Shown piece by piece: positions 34,252 to 45,500 of a DNA stretch of 64,000 nucleotides (positions are counted from its first letter, which is position 1; each line of letters begins with the position of its first letter). The DNA is from Prorocentrum cordatum (taxonomy: Eukaryota > Sar > Dinophyceae > Prorocentrales > Prorocentraceae): positions 358,178 through 422,177 of the forward strand of contig CAUYUJ010016160.1 in the NCBI GenBank assembly GCA_963575745.1, written 5' to 3'. A program made the translations under genes and the position numbers. Under the pieces are notes generated by a model. That model worked only from the letters and a program-made list of their open reading frames with translations, was not told the DNA's origin and ran no database searches.

Positions 34252-35668
34252 ATGTCGAAGACTCCCATGACTCTGCCGAGAAGGCTTGGATTGTTTTTCG
34301 AATTGCCCACGCTTTGTATCATGATCGTGACCATGGTTGCACTTTCTTGGCCGCTGGTGGTTGCCTTGCGAGGCTGCCAGGGATGGAGCCTGGTCGAGTT
34401 GTGGAAGCCACCTGCCGAATCAGAGCAGTCGACGTCATCAGAAAGTACCCTCAAGGAGATTGAAGCGGAGGAGTCTCTTGGGTCCGCAGAGAACAGCGAG
34501 GCTGGCGAGGATGCTGAGAACCGTGCAGTTGGCGTTCTGAGGATGAGTCCTGGACTGAGTCCAACAGTTCACCCGGGTCCCAAGCCCTGGTCCAGGACCC
34601 AGACGGTTACCAGTCCATCGGTCACCAGGCGCACAGCGGGACCCTTGGGAAAGCCGACCGCTCTGATCCATATCGGGCCGTCCAAGACGGGGACGTCGTA
34701 CATCCAAAGTGCCTTGATGGCGTCCCGGGACAAACTCCTCGGAATGAATATACTACGTGCCGCCGGTGGAGGGACGTCAAAAGCCAGCGCATCATTTTCT
34801 TGCGCAACCAACTCGAAACCAGGCCGCCATGACAGCCTTCCAGGATAAGCTCAGCGAGGCAGTGGCTAAAGGCCAGCACGTGATCGTCAGCTCCGAGGCG
34901 CTTTCCCTCGTGAGTCCAAAGTTGATATCGTCGCTGAAATCTTTATTTTCGAAGTTTGACATCAAGGTGGTGCTCACTTACCGGCCATTCCTCGGTCGGA
35001 CGTGGTCTGCGTACAAGCAGCACCTCAGTCAACACAACCCCCGCGAAATCGGCGTGTCGTTCGCCGAATATTATGGGAAGGCATCCCGATCAGGGACAGA
35101 TGGCGCAGGATTGTGTGGGTACGCCGCCAGCAACTATATTCAAGGATTTGGCCGTGGCAGCGTTTTCATATTAGATTACCTGGGGGCACAGAAAGACGGC
35201 GACATTGTGAATATGCTGCTGTCTGCCGTTGATTTACCGACTTTCGAGGAGCCGCTCGAACGAGTCCACGTCGTGCCAGGATTGACTTCCGACCAGGCTG
35301 TTTATTTCCAAATGTGGCACTTATTCTGGAAATACATGTTTGAGCATCACCACTGCGTATTGGAGATGCCGCCGAGGCAAATGCTCGCGTACAAGGTTGA
35401 CGCGATGGTCAAGCACCACACCATGCCGAGGAAGTGTTTGGACATGGAGCCGATGAAGAAATACGCACTCAAAATGGATGCCAATTTCCGAGCTGCGTTT
35501 GGAGACCGCATGTTGCACTTCCGCCCAGATTTGTCAGATAATGAGACTACACATTTCGAGATCTGCGAGCTAGACCACCAGATTGTCAGGATGGACTGGA
35601 ATGATTTGTTCGAGAAGCATGCCGAAGCTCTTTTGAGCAACTCATGCCAGAAGCAGGAGAAGCGGTGA
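34252..35668 (+). pseudogene. Sulfotransferase-like type II membrane protein, retroposed and frameshifted
   Basis: The first ATG after the leader is at 34252, leaving a 77-nt 5'UTR. Residues about 19-39 form a single hydrophobic signal anchor, suggesting a Golgi type II protein. An acidic Ser/Glu-rich stem follows. ALIHIGPSKTGTSYIQSAL (residues 137-155) is the 5'-phosphosulfate-binding loop of PAPS sulfotransferases. The frame then changes by one base somewhere in 34757-34848. The new frame holds VIVSSEAL and TYRPFLGRTWSAYKQ, which matches the 3'-phosphate-binding Arg and Ser. It runs to TGA at 35668 with no intron. The predicted role is transfer of sulfate to a glycan; the acceptor is unknown. 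The frameshift makes this a probable pseudogene unless it is an assembly error. No A tail or target-site duplication was found. Confidence 0.7.
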
Positions 35669-36105
35669 CCAGATCGAGTTGCACCTCAGGAGCGTCTGGT
35701 CGAGCGCAGTTGGAGGAGCCCCCGAAACATCGGAATGATGTCTCGCACTGTCGTTCCCCTTCTGCTGTGTTTTCTGCTGCTGCTGCTTTCCGCAGCGAGG
35801 CTGCTGCTGCAGTCTCTGGCGCCGCTCCTCTCTGGCGGCGGCTGCCGTGGCAGCCTCGCCCTGCCGGATCCGCCCTACTTTGGGGAAATTCGTAAGTAGG
35901 GCTTGGAATTTCCGCCTTACTTTTCAAGCCCCGCTGATGCCAATTTCCGCCCTACTTTTCTGTTGTTGTTTCCGCCCTACTTCTGTGGATTTTCGCCCCA
36001 TTCTATGTTGGGTGCAGAAATTTCCGCCCTACTTGTTCGGCTCCTTGTAGGTGGATTTCCGACGCAATTTGAAGTTGGAAAAAAGCCAAAGTAGGGCGGA
36101 TCTGG
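35669..36105. repeat. TTTCCGCCCTACTT motif cluster
   Basis: From about 35866, CCGCCCTACTT words (some diverged) recur at irregular 20-40 bp spacing, for example at about 35870, 35911, 35947, 35971 and 36023. Inverse copies AAGTAGGGC lie near 35893 and 36088. The region 35669-35865 is probably 3'UTR of the upstream retrogene. Confidence 0.6.
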
Positions 36106-37230
36106 AGTCAGGGCAGCCTCCGTGCCGCGGCCTGGTGCGGGGAGCCGTGGCGTGCCCTCTCAGAGAGCGGCGATCCGATGCGGCCCGAGGCCTGCATGGC
36201 GCTGGCGCGCATCCTGGCGCAGCCCATGCGATTCGAACTCGACTCCGCGCCGACGCGGCCCGATCCGGCGCACGTCCCGATCCGAGCCGAACTTCCGAGT
36301 CGATGGCCCCCTGGTCGCCCCCCCCGTCTGCTGTGCGCTCTGGTGGTTTCTGCTGCTCGCTCCGGGGCTGCTGCTGGCAGCCTCTGCCGCCACGATCTCT
36401 TCTCTGGCGGCGGCCGGTGTCAGCGCCAGGTGCTGCTGCCGCTACAGCCTCGGCCTCCATGCCACGGCCTGGCTCGGGAGAGGCCCAGGCCCCCTCCCGA
36501 GTCGGGGGGAATTCCCGGCGGCAGTCTTTTCGCTAGTTGCAGCCTCTTGAGGCCCTTGCAGTCGAGCACTTGCGAAACCTCCCCCCGAGAATAGCTGGGC
36601 CAGCGCTTCTTCACCAACCCCTGCCGGCAAGCTGGCCCAGTCTCTTGAGCACACGCTCGCCCCTCCAGCATGAACGGCAGACATGGACCCAGGCTTGTTT
36701 TCAAGAGGTTTCCAGCAATCCGTCCCCGATTTCTGAAGCGAGAATTGTCTTGATCGGATTTTCGGCTGCACTCCAGGGCAACGCTGGGGGGGGATAGGCA
36801 TAGGGGGTCTCGCGTTGACCCCGAATCGCGGATTGATCGCCGACAAGGGTCTGAGCCTCACCTCGCCCAGAAACGTGCGGATTTGCTATCGAGGACCTAT
36901 CGCCGATCTATCGGCGATGCATGGCCGATTCCAGTTCCCCCCTATTTGCCGGTCTCTCGCTACCGTTGCCCCTCACTTCCCATGCCTCGGGATCGTCAAA
37001 CAACGATTCGGGACGAAGCATCCCAAATGACTGGTGACAGGGTGCCAACTCGAGCCAGCCTTGGTAGGATCTTCGACGGCACGATGTTGAAAAAGGCTCC
37101 GGTGCCTTCGAGCCGCAGCCCCTGACTCAGGAGGGGAAAAAACACAGACACAATGAATCGTCGATCCCCAGGAAAATATACATATAACGGCGCACCGGGT
37201 CCGGGGGCCCGCGGCCGGGACCCCGACCAC
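36106..37230. other. Spacer with dispersed repeats, no gene identified
   Basis: An open plus frame at 36178-36594 starts MRPEACMALARILAQP but shows no known domain. GATGCATGG/GGCGATGC words lie at 36890-36935, one copy of the CCTCGGGATCG dispersed repeat at about 36970-37025, and the GGAAAATATAC box at 37127-37185 (related to 19448-19490). Confidence 0.45.
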
Positions 37231-37840
37231 AAATGTGGGCCCCGGGGGGCCCGGAGGCTCGTCGGGGCTTGCCAGAGGCCTCCCCGGTCAGACAAGACGG
37301 CCCAAGATGCTGAAGATGGCCTCCAGACGTCCAAGGACGCCCCCAAGAGGCCCCAAGAAGCCTCCAACATGCGTCCCAAGAGGGCCCCTAGACGCAAAAA
37401 TTGGCCCATTCCCATCGTAAAACGTACATTTTCAACAAAGTTGCCTTTTGGGCTTTCCGACGTTACAGGACGGCCCAAGAGGCGCCCAAGACCGCCCCAA
37501 GACGGCCCAAGAAGCTTCCAAGAGGGCCCCAGGACAGCCCAAGAGGGCCCCAAGACGGCCCAAGAGGCGCCCAAGATGGCCCAAGAGGGCCCCAAGACGG
37601 GCCCAAGAGGGGGCCCAGAGGGGGACCACGAACCGCAAGCTCGAGCCTTCCGCCCCAAGAGGCCGCCAGGAGGCCCCAAGGAGGCCCCTCAAGAGGCCCC
37701 AGGAGACCCCCAAGAGGCCCAAAGGAGGCCCCGAGAAGCCCCAAATCGGCCCCCAAAATGCTTCGAACCTGCTTCCAGGAGGCCCCCGACAGGTTCAGAG
37801 GCTCCCGAGAAGCTACGTCAAACTCCCAGCGAGCGGCCGG
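37231..37840. repeat. Degenerate CCAAGAGGCC/CCAAGACGGCC satellite
   Basis: Dense, irregular repetition of CCAAGAGGCCCC, CCAAGACGGCCC and CCAAGATGGCCC words at about 12-24 bp spacing. On the minus strand it translates to endless LLGPSWAVLG-like peptides, on the plus strand to RPKTAQEAPK-like peptides. I treat neither as a gene. Confidence 0.85.
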
Positions 37841-38400
37841 ACGAGGCCCCCCAAAAAATCCCAAGAGGGTTCCAGTATTTGTATCTTTCAGCGCTCTCTG
37901 GCCTTCTTCCCCCTGCCCCCTTCCCTGCGACTTTCGTTGACTCAAGCTCGCCTCCTCTCCATTGCCTCTCTCTGCCTCTCTCTCTCTCTGTTTTTTTTTT
38001 TTTTTTCTCTCTCTCTCTCTCTCCATCCATCTCTCTCTCTCTCTCTTTCCTTCGCTCTCTGTCTGTCTGTCTCTCTCTGCCTCTCTTTCTCTCTATCTTT
38101 CTCTCTCTTCCTTTCAGATTCCGTGTCCTTGCGACCTTCTGCAGTCCCCGACGTCGCCATGGCTGGATCCGCTCGAGCGTGTCTTGTGATGTGCGGCGGT
38201 GCGAAGCCCGTCCCACTGATCAAGGCACAGGTACGAAATGATGGGTCCATCATTTCTTGCCTTCCCATGTGCGTTTTCCCAATCGATTCCTGGGCCCGAG
38301 GTCGCAAAAATTACGACGTCGGAGGTCTGGGGAGGCGGGAAGCACGACCTGGACCTCCGACGTCTTGGAAAAATCACGACGGCGGTTTTTGTCAATTTTC
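37841..38400 (+). repeat. Duplicated 560-bp module (partner at 59866-60425)
   Basis: From GGCCGGACGAGGCCCCC to CACGACGGCGGTTT the sequence is about 95 percent or more identical to 59866-60420. Differences lie mainly in the CT tract (37975-38110). It contains the candidate exon listed at 38118. Its left edge joins the CCAAGA satellite here, but at 59866 it joins a different module. Confidence 0.85.
38118..38230 (+). CDS. Candidate 113-nt exon inside the duplicated module
   Basis: A long CT tract ends in CTTTCAG at 38117, a textbook acceptor, and CAAGGCACAG is followed by GTACGAAATG, a good donor. The segment between is open and encodes DVAMAGSARACLVMCGGAKP, then VPLIKAQ. Length and borders are the same in the second copy (60146-60258), with very few substitutions. 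The protein is not recognised. Confidence 0.35.
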
Positions 38401-41340
38401 GGGCGTCCTGAGCCTCGGAGGCCGCCGCCTCCGACCCCCCATGGGAGGACGGGGCGGCCGGGGAGGTCCAAAAAAATCCAGGAGGGCCTCCAAAGGCTCC
38501 CAAGACGGCCCAAGCGGGCCCTGAGTCGCCGAAAGACCGCTCCAGGACGCCCAAGAAAGGCCCAAGACGGCCCGAGAGGCCCCCCAAGGCACTCCACGAC
38601 GCTTCAAGACGCCTCTCCAGAGCGCTTCAAGAGGCCAAGATCGTCAATTTTACGAAGGTTTTCGAACGATTTTGACCTTCCAGCTTTTTCGGCTGTCCGG
38701 CGTTCCACGACGGCTCAATAGGCCCCCAAGAGCGCCCCAAGACGGTCCAAGAGGGCCCCAGGACGGCCCCAGAGTCGCCCAAGACAGCCCCACAGAGCGC
38801 CAAAACGACCCCAAGATGCGCCCAAGAGGGGGACCACGACTCCAAAATTCGACCCTCCCGCTTGAAGAGTGCCCCAGGAGGACCTAAGGAGCCCCCAAGA
38901 GGCCCCAGGAGGCCTCCAAGAGGCACCCAGGAGGCCCGAACGAGGCCTGAAGAGGCCACAAAACAGCCCCGAGGAGGCCCCACAACGGTCCCAAAACGGC
39001 TACCGAGAAGCTGCGAAACTGCCTTCACGACGTCCCCGACAGGCCAACCACGAGATCCAAACCAACACCCATGAGGCCTCTGACCCACCACCCAGGGCAC
39101 GGTGGCGGGGGCAGTGACAGCACTTGTGCACAGCATGTTCCGGCGAGAGCCTTCCAGAACACGCTGCAGGAGGAGGAGGAAGATCAGGAGGAGAGAGAGT
39201 TGGAGTGGGAGGAGGAGGAGGGGGACGAGGAGATGGAAGAGGCCTCCAAGACAGCTCCAAGATAGCCGAAGAGGCTTCCAAGAGGGCCCTGGGCGGCCCA
39301 CGAGGGCCCCAAGGCGGTGCCTGAGGCGCCCAAGACGACCCGAGAGGGCCCCAATACGGCTCCAAGAGAGGCCCAACAAGGGAAACACGAACCGAGAATC
39401 CGAGCTTTCTACCCCGAGAGGTTCTCGGGAAGTCCCAAGAGGCCCCCAATCGGATCCAAGAGGCCCCCAAGAAACTCCCAAGAGGGCCGACGAGGTTCCA
39501 AGAAATCTCCCAAGATGGCCCCAAGAGGCACAACTCATCGTGTTAAGATTGGGCTTTGACGGGTTTTCATGTTTTTGTTTCTGCCTTTTGGCATCCCGAT
39601 GCTCCAAGACGGCCCAAGAGGCTTCCAATACCGCTCCAATATAGAGGAAGAGGTCTCCAAGAGACCCCAAGACTGCCCGCGAGGGCCCCAAGACGGTGCT
39701 TGAGGCGCCCAAGACGGCCCGAGAGGGCCCCAAGAGCCCCAAGAGAGGCCCAAGAAGGGGAACGCGACCCAACAGCAGAGCGTTCCCCCCAAAAGGCCCA
39801 CAGGAGGCCGCAAGAGGCCCCCAAGTGGTCTTAAAGGCCCCTAGGAGACGTCCAAGAGGTTTTAAAATAGCCCAAGAGAGCCCTCGATGCGCCGAAACTG
39901 CTTCCAGCAGGCCCCCGGGAGGCTTCCGGATTGCCTCAATCTGGCCGCAGGTGGCCTCAAGTCGGGCCTCCACGCAGCCAAGACGGCCAATGACGGCTTC
40001 AGATTGCAGAACCGATGCCCCCAAGGGACCCTCAGACGCCCCCCCAAGAAGCACCCAAGAGGTGCCTCCAACAGCCAGTTGACGAAGCATGCGGAACACC
40101 CCAGAAGCTCCTCAGATGCCGTCGCGCGCCTGTGCTTGATAGCGTTGTCCAAGATCGTCCAGCGCCCCCCCGGCCTGGGCTAGAACCTGAGCGCGCGCGA
40201 AGCGCGCGCGCGATGTTTCTAGCCCAGGGGCCCGAAAACAGCTGCCCGACACTCCATGGGAGTACCGGGGCTCATTTCCCCTTTGTTTTTATTGGGTTTC
40301 GGCGTCCCGGGCCTCGGAGGCCGCCGCGATGGTCCCGGACATTTTCCAGATCCTCGGCGCGGGCTCCAAGACCATTCCGCAGAGGGCTCCAACAGGCTCC
40401 AGGGCAGCCCAAGAGGGCTCCAAGACGGCTCCAGGAACGACTGCAGGGTCTCATTTTTCTTGTGTTTTCTGCAAGACGGCTCCAGGCAGACTGCATGTCT
40501 TATGAGGATGGCTTCCGCCTCTTGCCCCGATCATCCCAAACTGCCTGAACGGTTCCCCAAACCCAGCGCTTGCCCAAGCGCGTTCCGGACGGTCTTCGCC
40601 GGAACGCGCTGGAATGATCACGCGCTGCGGTTTCCCATGCCAACGTCCTCGGACGTGGGTGCCCTGCCACGAGCGCGTTCCGGGAAGATGCTCCCGGAAC
40701 GCGCTGAAAAGATATGGCCACATCTCGGGGACGCTCCCGACACCGCTCCCCCAGCCTTTCCGGGCAGCCTCCACAGCGCTCCAGGAGGGCCCAAGACACC
40801 CCCCAGGAGCCCCCAGAATGCGAAAGGATGGCCCAAGACGCTCCCGAGCAGCCCAAGTCAGCCTTCCGACGTCTCTCGAGGCTCCCAGGTGGCCTCCAAG
40901 AGACCCCAAGAAGTCTGATGGGTATCACGGTACGGCCCGAAGAGGCCAAAGTCGTATATGTTCAATTGTCTTTTCAATGTTTTTGACTTCTCGCGTTTTC
41001 GAGCTTCAACGGTCCAAGAGCGCCGAAGAGCTTCCTAAGACCGCCCCAAGACCACCCAAGATACCTTCAGGACGGCCCCAAGACGGGCCAAGAAGGCTCC
41101 AACACTCCCGAAGAGGCGCCCAGCACAGCCCCAGACCACCCCAGAACAGGCCCAAGATGGGCCCAAGAGCGGGAGCAGGAGGCTTCCAGAGACCTCCGAG
41201 AGGCCTCCGGGACCCCCCAGAGGCCCCCGACACACCCCCGATCCTTGAGAGGCCCCAAAGAGACCCCGACGAGGCTCCAAGAACAACCCAAGAGAGCTGC
41301 GAGAGCCGTCCCGAGAGAGCCCAAAGAGGGTAACATCGTT
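38401..41340. repeat. Long degenerate CCAAGA satellite region
   Basis: About 2.9 kb dominated by CCAAGAGGCC, CCAAGACGGC and CCCAAGAGG words at irregular spacing. Short interludes contain GTTTTCATGTTTTTG and TTTTTCTTGTGTTTTC boxes (about 39555, 40455 and 40965) that might be remnants of unit boundaries. No gene is recognised, and all long frames are low-complexity. Confidence 0.75.
40174..40228. other. GCGAAGC hairpin element
   Basis: CCTGGGCTAGAA (40174-40185) is complementary to TTCTAGCCCAGG (40217-40228). Between them lies GCGCGCGCGAAGCGCGCGCGC, whose centre is a GCGAAGC mini-hairpin. The whole can fold into one stem-loop of about 55 nt. Related cores with a CTAGAAC prefix occur at 42833, 51109 and 60771. 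Confidence 0.7.
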
Positions 41341-41696
41341 GATTTCCAATGGTTTTTCCTATGTTTTTCGCCTTCTCACGTTTTCCCGCTTCCAGCCCTC
41401 AAAGATCGAGGATTTGGGAAAAAGGAGAGGGAATTACAAAAATTGTGTTTCATCAAAGTGGAACTCCTACTCGGGGGTCCTACATATCCCCTGACATCTG
41501 GCCGGTACCGCGCCTCCCGGCTTCATCCGCAGAGCGAGTTTGCAGTGCGTTTAGACCTTTTTGGGACGTTTCTTTGAAACTGTCTTGGAGCGTCTTCTGG
41601 GCCTCCTGGGGGCCTCTTGGTGCCTTTTGCTGGACCCTGGAGCCCTCCTGGGAACCTCTTCGAGCGAAAACCTACGGTTTTCCGTCCGTGACCTGT
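41341..41696. other. Spacer, no gene seen
   Basis: Moderate-GC sequence; CCTCCTGGGGGCCTCTTGG words (41600-41640) look like an inverted patch of the CCAAGA satellite. Nothing else is supported. Confidence 0.4.
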
Positions 41697-42130
41697 GTCC
41701 CCATTGGGGGACTGGGGTGTTCCGGGGGTTTTGCTGGGGCGCCGGGGGCGCCGTAAGATCGCCCGGATACGGCCTGCGGATCGCCAAACATGGCGCTTCC
41801 AGACCGCGGGAACGAACAATGGCGGCCAAGACGGCCAAGGCGGCCAGAATTAGCCCTTGACTATCCAAGAGGCCTCCAAGACGCCCTCAGAAACTTCCAA
41901 GATGCCTCCAAATGAGCCCCGGGAGGCACAACTTGTTGCTTATCCAAAGGTTTTTGAAGGATTTCCATGTTCTCGCCTTTTAAATTTTCCGACTCTCCAC
42001 AACGGCCCCAGAGGTCATATTTTCCGTTGCAAGACAGCCCCAGAGGCTTTGAAAACGGCCCCAAAACGGCCCAAGAGGGCCCCAAGACGGCGCCGGAGGC
42101 GCACAGGACGGCCCGAGAGGGTTTTATGGA
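41697..42130 (+). repeat. Duplicated module upstream of a 77-bp array (partner 58744-59190)
   Basis: TGTCCCCATTGGGGGACTGG, then TTCCGGGGGTTTTGC, through GCCAGAATTAGCCC and a patch of CCAAGA satellite, is closely similar to 58744-59190. Both copies lead directly into short 77-bp arrays. Confidence 0.8.
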
Positions 42131-42535
42131 CCTTCACCAAAGGCCCCAGTGGGGGTGCCCGCATGCGTCCGCCACACCCAGTACAGCGCTTCGTGGCCCC
42201 ATAGAGAGCTCCACCGAAGGTCTCAATTGCGCAGCCCGCATGCGTCTCACCCACCGAGTACAGCGCGTCGTGGCCCCACAGGGAGTTCCGACGAAGGTCC
42301 CAGAGGCGCAGCCCGCATGCGTCTCCCCCACCAGTGCAGCGCTTCGTGGCCCCATAGGGAGCTCCACCGAAGGTCTCAATTGTGCAGTCCGCATGCGTCT
42401 CCCCCACAGTACAGCGCGTCGTGGCCCTACAAGGGGGCTCCACCAAATGTTCCAGTGGCGTAGTCCGCATGCGTCTCCCCCACACAGTACAACGTTTCGT
42501 GGCCCTACAAGGGGGCTCCACCGAAGACGATGGCT
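42131..42535 (+). repeat. 77-bp satellite, short diverged array (~5 units)
   Basis: Units retain CTTCGTGGCCCCATAGGGAG, CTCCACCGAAGG and GCATGCGTC, but most carry TCTCAATTG or GTCCCAGAGG in place of CCCCAGTGG, and CACCCACCGAGTAC in place of CACACCCAG. This defines a subfamily shared with 59190-59700. Confidence 0.85.
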
Positions 42536-42712
42536 ACAACAGCGGTGCTCACAACTGCATCTGGTTGGGTCCTTCGCCAGGCCAATTTAAATTGACCCCC
42601 CGTTTATTTTTGCACATCAGACCATCATTAAGGCCCCCGTCACCATCGAACAAATATCCCAGGAAGCCTTCGAGGGTCCCAAATCATCGAACACCTAAAG
42701 GAAATTGATGAT
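42536..42712 (+). repeat. Satellite boundary module and conserved tail
   Basis: CACAACTGCATCTGGTTGGG plus TCCTTCGCCAGG (42550-42581) matches the boundary seen at 30431, 30669 (inverted) and 59716. The tail GCACATCAGACCATCATTAA through ATCGAACACCTAAAGG (42612-42712) recurs at 50888 and 59775. Confidence 0.8.
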
Positions 42713-42832
42713 TCTGTGGTTTCCGCATTTCCCCTTCTATACGCTTCCGAGGCTTGCGCAGGGACTCCAACAAGGTCGTTAGATGCACAAGGCGATTCAA
42801 CAAGTGATATTCCATGCGTTAGCCTGTCTGGC

Positions 42833-42866
42833 CTAGCTAGAACTTGAGCGCTCGCGAAGCGCGCGA
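42833..42866. other. GCGAAGC hairpin element (copy A)
   Basis: CTAGCTAGAACTTGAGCG is followed by CTCGCGAAGCGCGCGATGG. The core is the same as in the element at 40174 but the outer stem is shorter. Confidence 0.6.
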
Positions 42867-43959
42867 TGGTTATAATTTGGTTACATCATATATGTTTCTA
42901 TATGTGTATGTATGTATATATATATAGTTCCATGCCTCCAGATGTCCTTGACCATGTAACACCATACATCCACATATCCATAGTCCCACACTCTCAGACT
43001 CCACGCATCCATGCGGCCCTTCATCCATGCCCGCGCGCGCCCATAGCTGCATGCACCTACATGCGTTCAGAGTTTTATGCTTCCACTCCTCCTTACTCTC
43101 TTCTCATCCATACCACCATTCCTCCATACATCCATACCTCTACCTCCGTACCTGCTCTGCGCAAGCAATATTCTAATGCACTCTTCTGCGCATCACGGCC
43201 AAATTGGCTGGTGTTTGTCGCGTCGACGGGCGGTTTTGGACGCGAGTGATTTGACCCGCGCCCGCGCGACTGGAAGGAAAAAAGCTCCTCTCTCCCCTCC
43301 GTGTCCTCCACTCCTTCCGTCTCTCCCCTTCCGTCCCGCCGTTCCTTCCCCCTCCCCCCCCATACTTTCAGAGTTTGGCTGCCACGCGCAGTTCCCAAGC
43401 CGAGTCGACGCTCTTTCGAGGAGAAGGAGGAGGAGGAGGAGGAGGAGGAGGAGGAGGAGGAGCAGGAGGAGCAGGAGGGGGAGGAGGAGGAGAAGGAGGG
43501 GAAGCAGGCAGAGGAGACAAGGAGGCAAAGGAATGGTAGAAGGAGAAGGAGGAGGAAGGGAGGGGGGGGAGGGCGCAGGAGAAGCGGGCAGAGGAGACAA
43601 GGAGGCAAAAGAAGGGGAGGAGGAGGAGAGGAGGAGGAGGAGGAGGAGGAGGAGGAGGAGGAGGAGTACGGGGTAAGACTGGGGAGGTTTGGGAAGAGCT
43701 AGGGGGAGAAGGACTAGAAGGAGGAGCAGCAGGAGAAGGAGGAAGACAGCCAGCGCGGCCTACACCTGGAAGTCCAGCCATGCTCCTGTGTCGGAATGTT
43801 GCTCTCGCTTGAGCGCTGGCCACATCCCTGATCGGGAGTGGTGCGCTGTCGCCTGAGCGCTGGCAACAGTTCTGTCGAAGGAATGGTGCTGTCGCCTGCG
43901 CGCCGGCCACACCCCTTTCTGGGATGGCACTCTCGCCAGAGCGCCAGCCACAGCCAGAC
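42867..43959. other. AT-rich patch, spacer and GAG tract in copy A
   Basis: ATGTATGTATATATATATAG lies at about 42906-42927. A CCATACATCC-rich stretch follows to about 43150. A GAG tract with GCAGGCAGAGGAGACAAGG repeated twice fills 43421-43680. GAGCGCTGGCCACATCCC-like words recur four times at about 43810-43950, a 45-50 bp tandem repeat. No gene is seen. Confidence 0.6.
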
Positions 43960-44430
43960 TTGCAAGGATGTTTCAGGCGAAAAGGGCCGGACCAAATCAG
44001 GTGACGGCATCTGAGAGTTTCGAGTTGCGAGGATGCGTCCGGCGAACGGGCCGGACCAACGCTCGCGCGGCATCTGGGAGTTCAGAGTTGCGAGGATGTC
44101 TCAGGCGAAAGGGGTTGGACCATTTCAGGTCACGGCATAGGATCCCAGAGTTACGAGGGTGTTTTAGGCGAGACGGGCTGGACCTCAGGTCACGGCATCT
44201 GGGAGCTCAGAATTGCGAGGACGTCTCATGCGAAAGAGGTCGGACACTCTTTCTTGCGGCATCTGTGAGCCCCGAGATGCCACGAAACTGGTGGTCCTGT
44301 CAGTTTCGCCTGAGACATCCTCGCAACTCTTGGCTTGGGGCATTTTTCGCCTTAGACATCGTCGCAACTCTGGGCCCATGTATGTCCTGACCTATGGTGA
44401 TCTTCGACTCGCCCGAGACATCCTTGTAAC
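43960..44430. repeat. GAGGATGTCTCAGGCGAAA tandem repeat with an orientation switch
   Basis: Units of about 60-68 bp (GTTGCGAGGATGTCTCAGGC, then GGACCATTTCAGGTCACGGC and ATCTGGGAG) run forwards to about 44290. They then appear reverse-complemented (TTTCGCCTGAGACATCCTCG) to 44430. The same motif family, inverted, occurs in the 1-2947 unit. Confidence 0.75.
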
Positions 44431-45500
44431 TCAGAGCTCTTCGTTGTTTTCCTTTTGCTTCTTTTTGTTTATAGGCGTCGAAGGAATCTGCGCATCCCCC
44501 CTGTGACCTGACGAACGGTTGTGACGAGCAGTTCTGGTGAGTGGTTGGCAAGTGGATTCGAAATGATGTTCCCGCCGGGGGGCAGCCAGCGCACGCGCTG
44601 CGGGGCAGCCGACGCGCTCCCGCGGTGCCAAGAGGGCGGCGAGCGCGCGCAAGGAGCAGGCAGAGCATTGAAGGGCATTCCCTGGTTTTGTCGCTGCGCC
44701 ATTGTAGAACTCCCTTGGTCGAGTCCTTGGCGGCGTCGGCGTTGACGACGGCGGCGACGACGAAGCGCCCCGTGGCAGCGGCGACGGTGAAGGCGATGCC
44801 GACTACGGTACGACGAACGCGGCGACAGCGACGAGCAAGATGACGACGCGACAGCGTCGACGGCGACGGTGGCGCGGACGACGTGTGCGGGGGCGACCGC
44901 AACGACGGCGACGACGGCAGCGGCGGCGGCGGCGGCGACCGCGATGGCGATGCGACGACGACGACAGCGACGACGATCACCACCGCTGCGGCGGCGACGT
45001 GGACGACGTCGATTTCCTATGTGGATTTGTTGCGAACCTTATGTGGGGTCCGGCGACGGGGGGGAAAGGCAGGGGCAAGATAATGAGAAGGCAACGAGGA
45101 GGGCGGGGACGAGGCAGAAAATGAGGAGAAGGACCACGCAACGACGACGACGCCATCATCGGAAACGGTGGCGGCCACGGCTGTCACGACCACCAGGGTG
45201 AAAGCGGCGCGTGCCGCGATGATGTCAACGACGACAACGATGACGACAGCGCCGGCGGCGTTGGCGGCGCCGGCAACGACGACAACGACGACGACCATGC
45301 CCAAGACAATGGCGACGACGGCGGCGACAGCGGCGGCTTCGGCGGCGGCGGCGGCGACGACGAGGACAGCGGTGGTGATGACGACGACGAAGAATAAGAC
45401 GACGACGACGACGACGACAACGGAGACGACGACGACGGGTACGATGTCAATGACGACGCCGACGACGACGACGATGGCGACGAGGAAGCACCCCCAGCGC
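44431..45500. repeat. GAC/GGC trinucleotide-rich region
   Basis: From about 44735 to 45490 the sequence is mostly interrupted CGACGA, GGCGGC and GATGAC triplets. Copy B lacks 44118-45338. The Thr/Arg/Val-rich frames are artefacts. Confidence 0.75.

Noticed and set aside
37153-41333. Large frames with LLGPSWAVLG- or RPKTAQEAPK-like peptides
   Set aside because: They are translations of the degenerate CCAAGAGGCC satellite, open on both strands, with no constrained motif.
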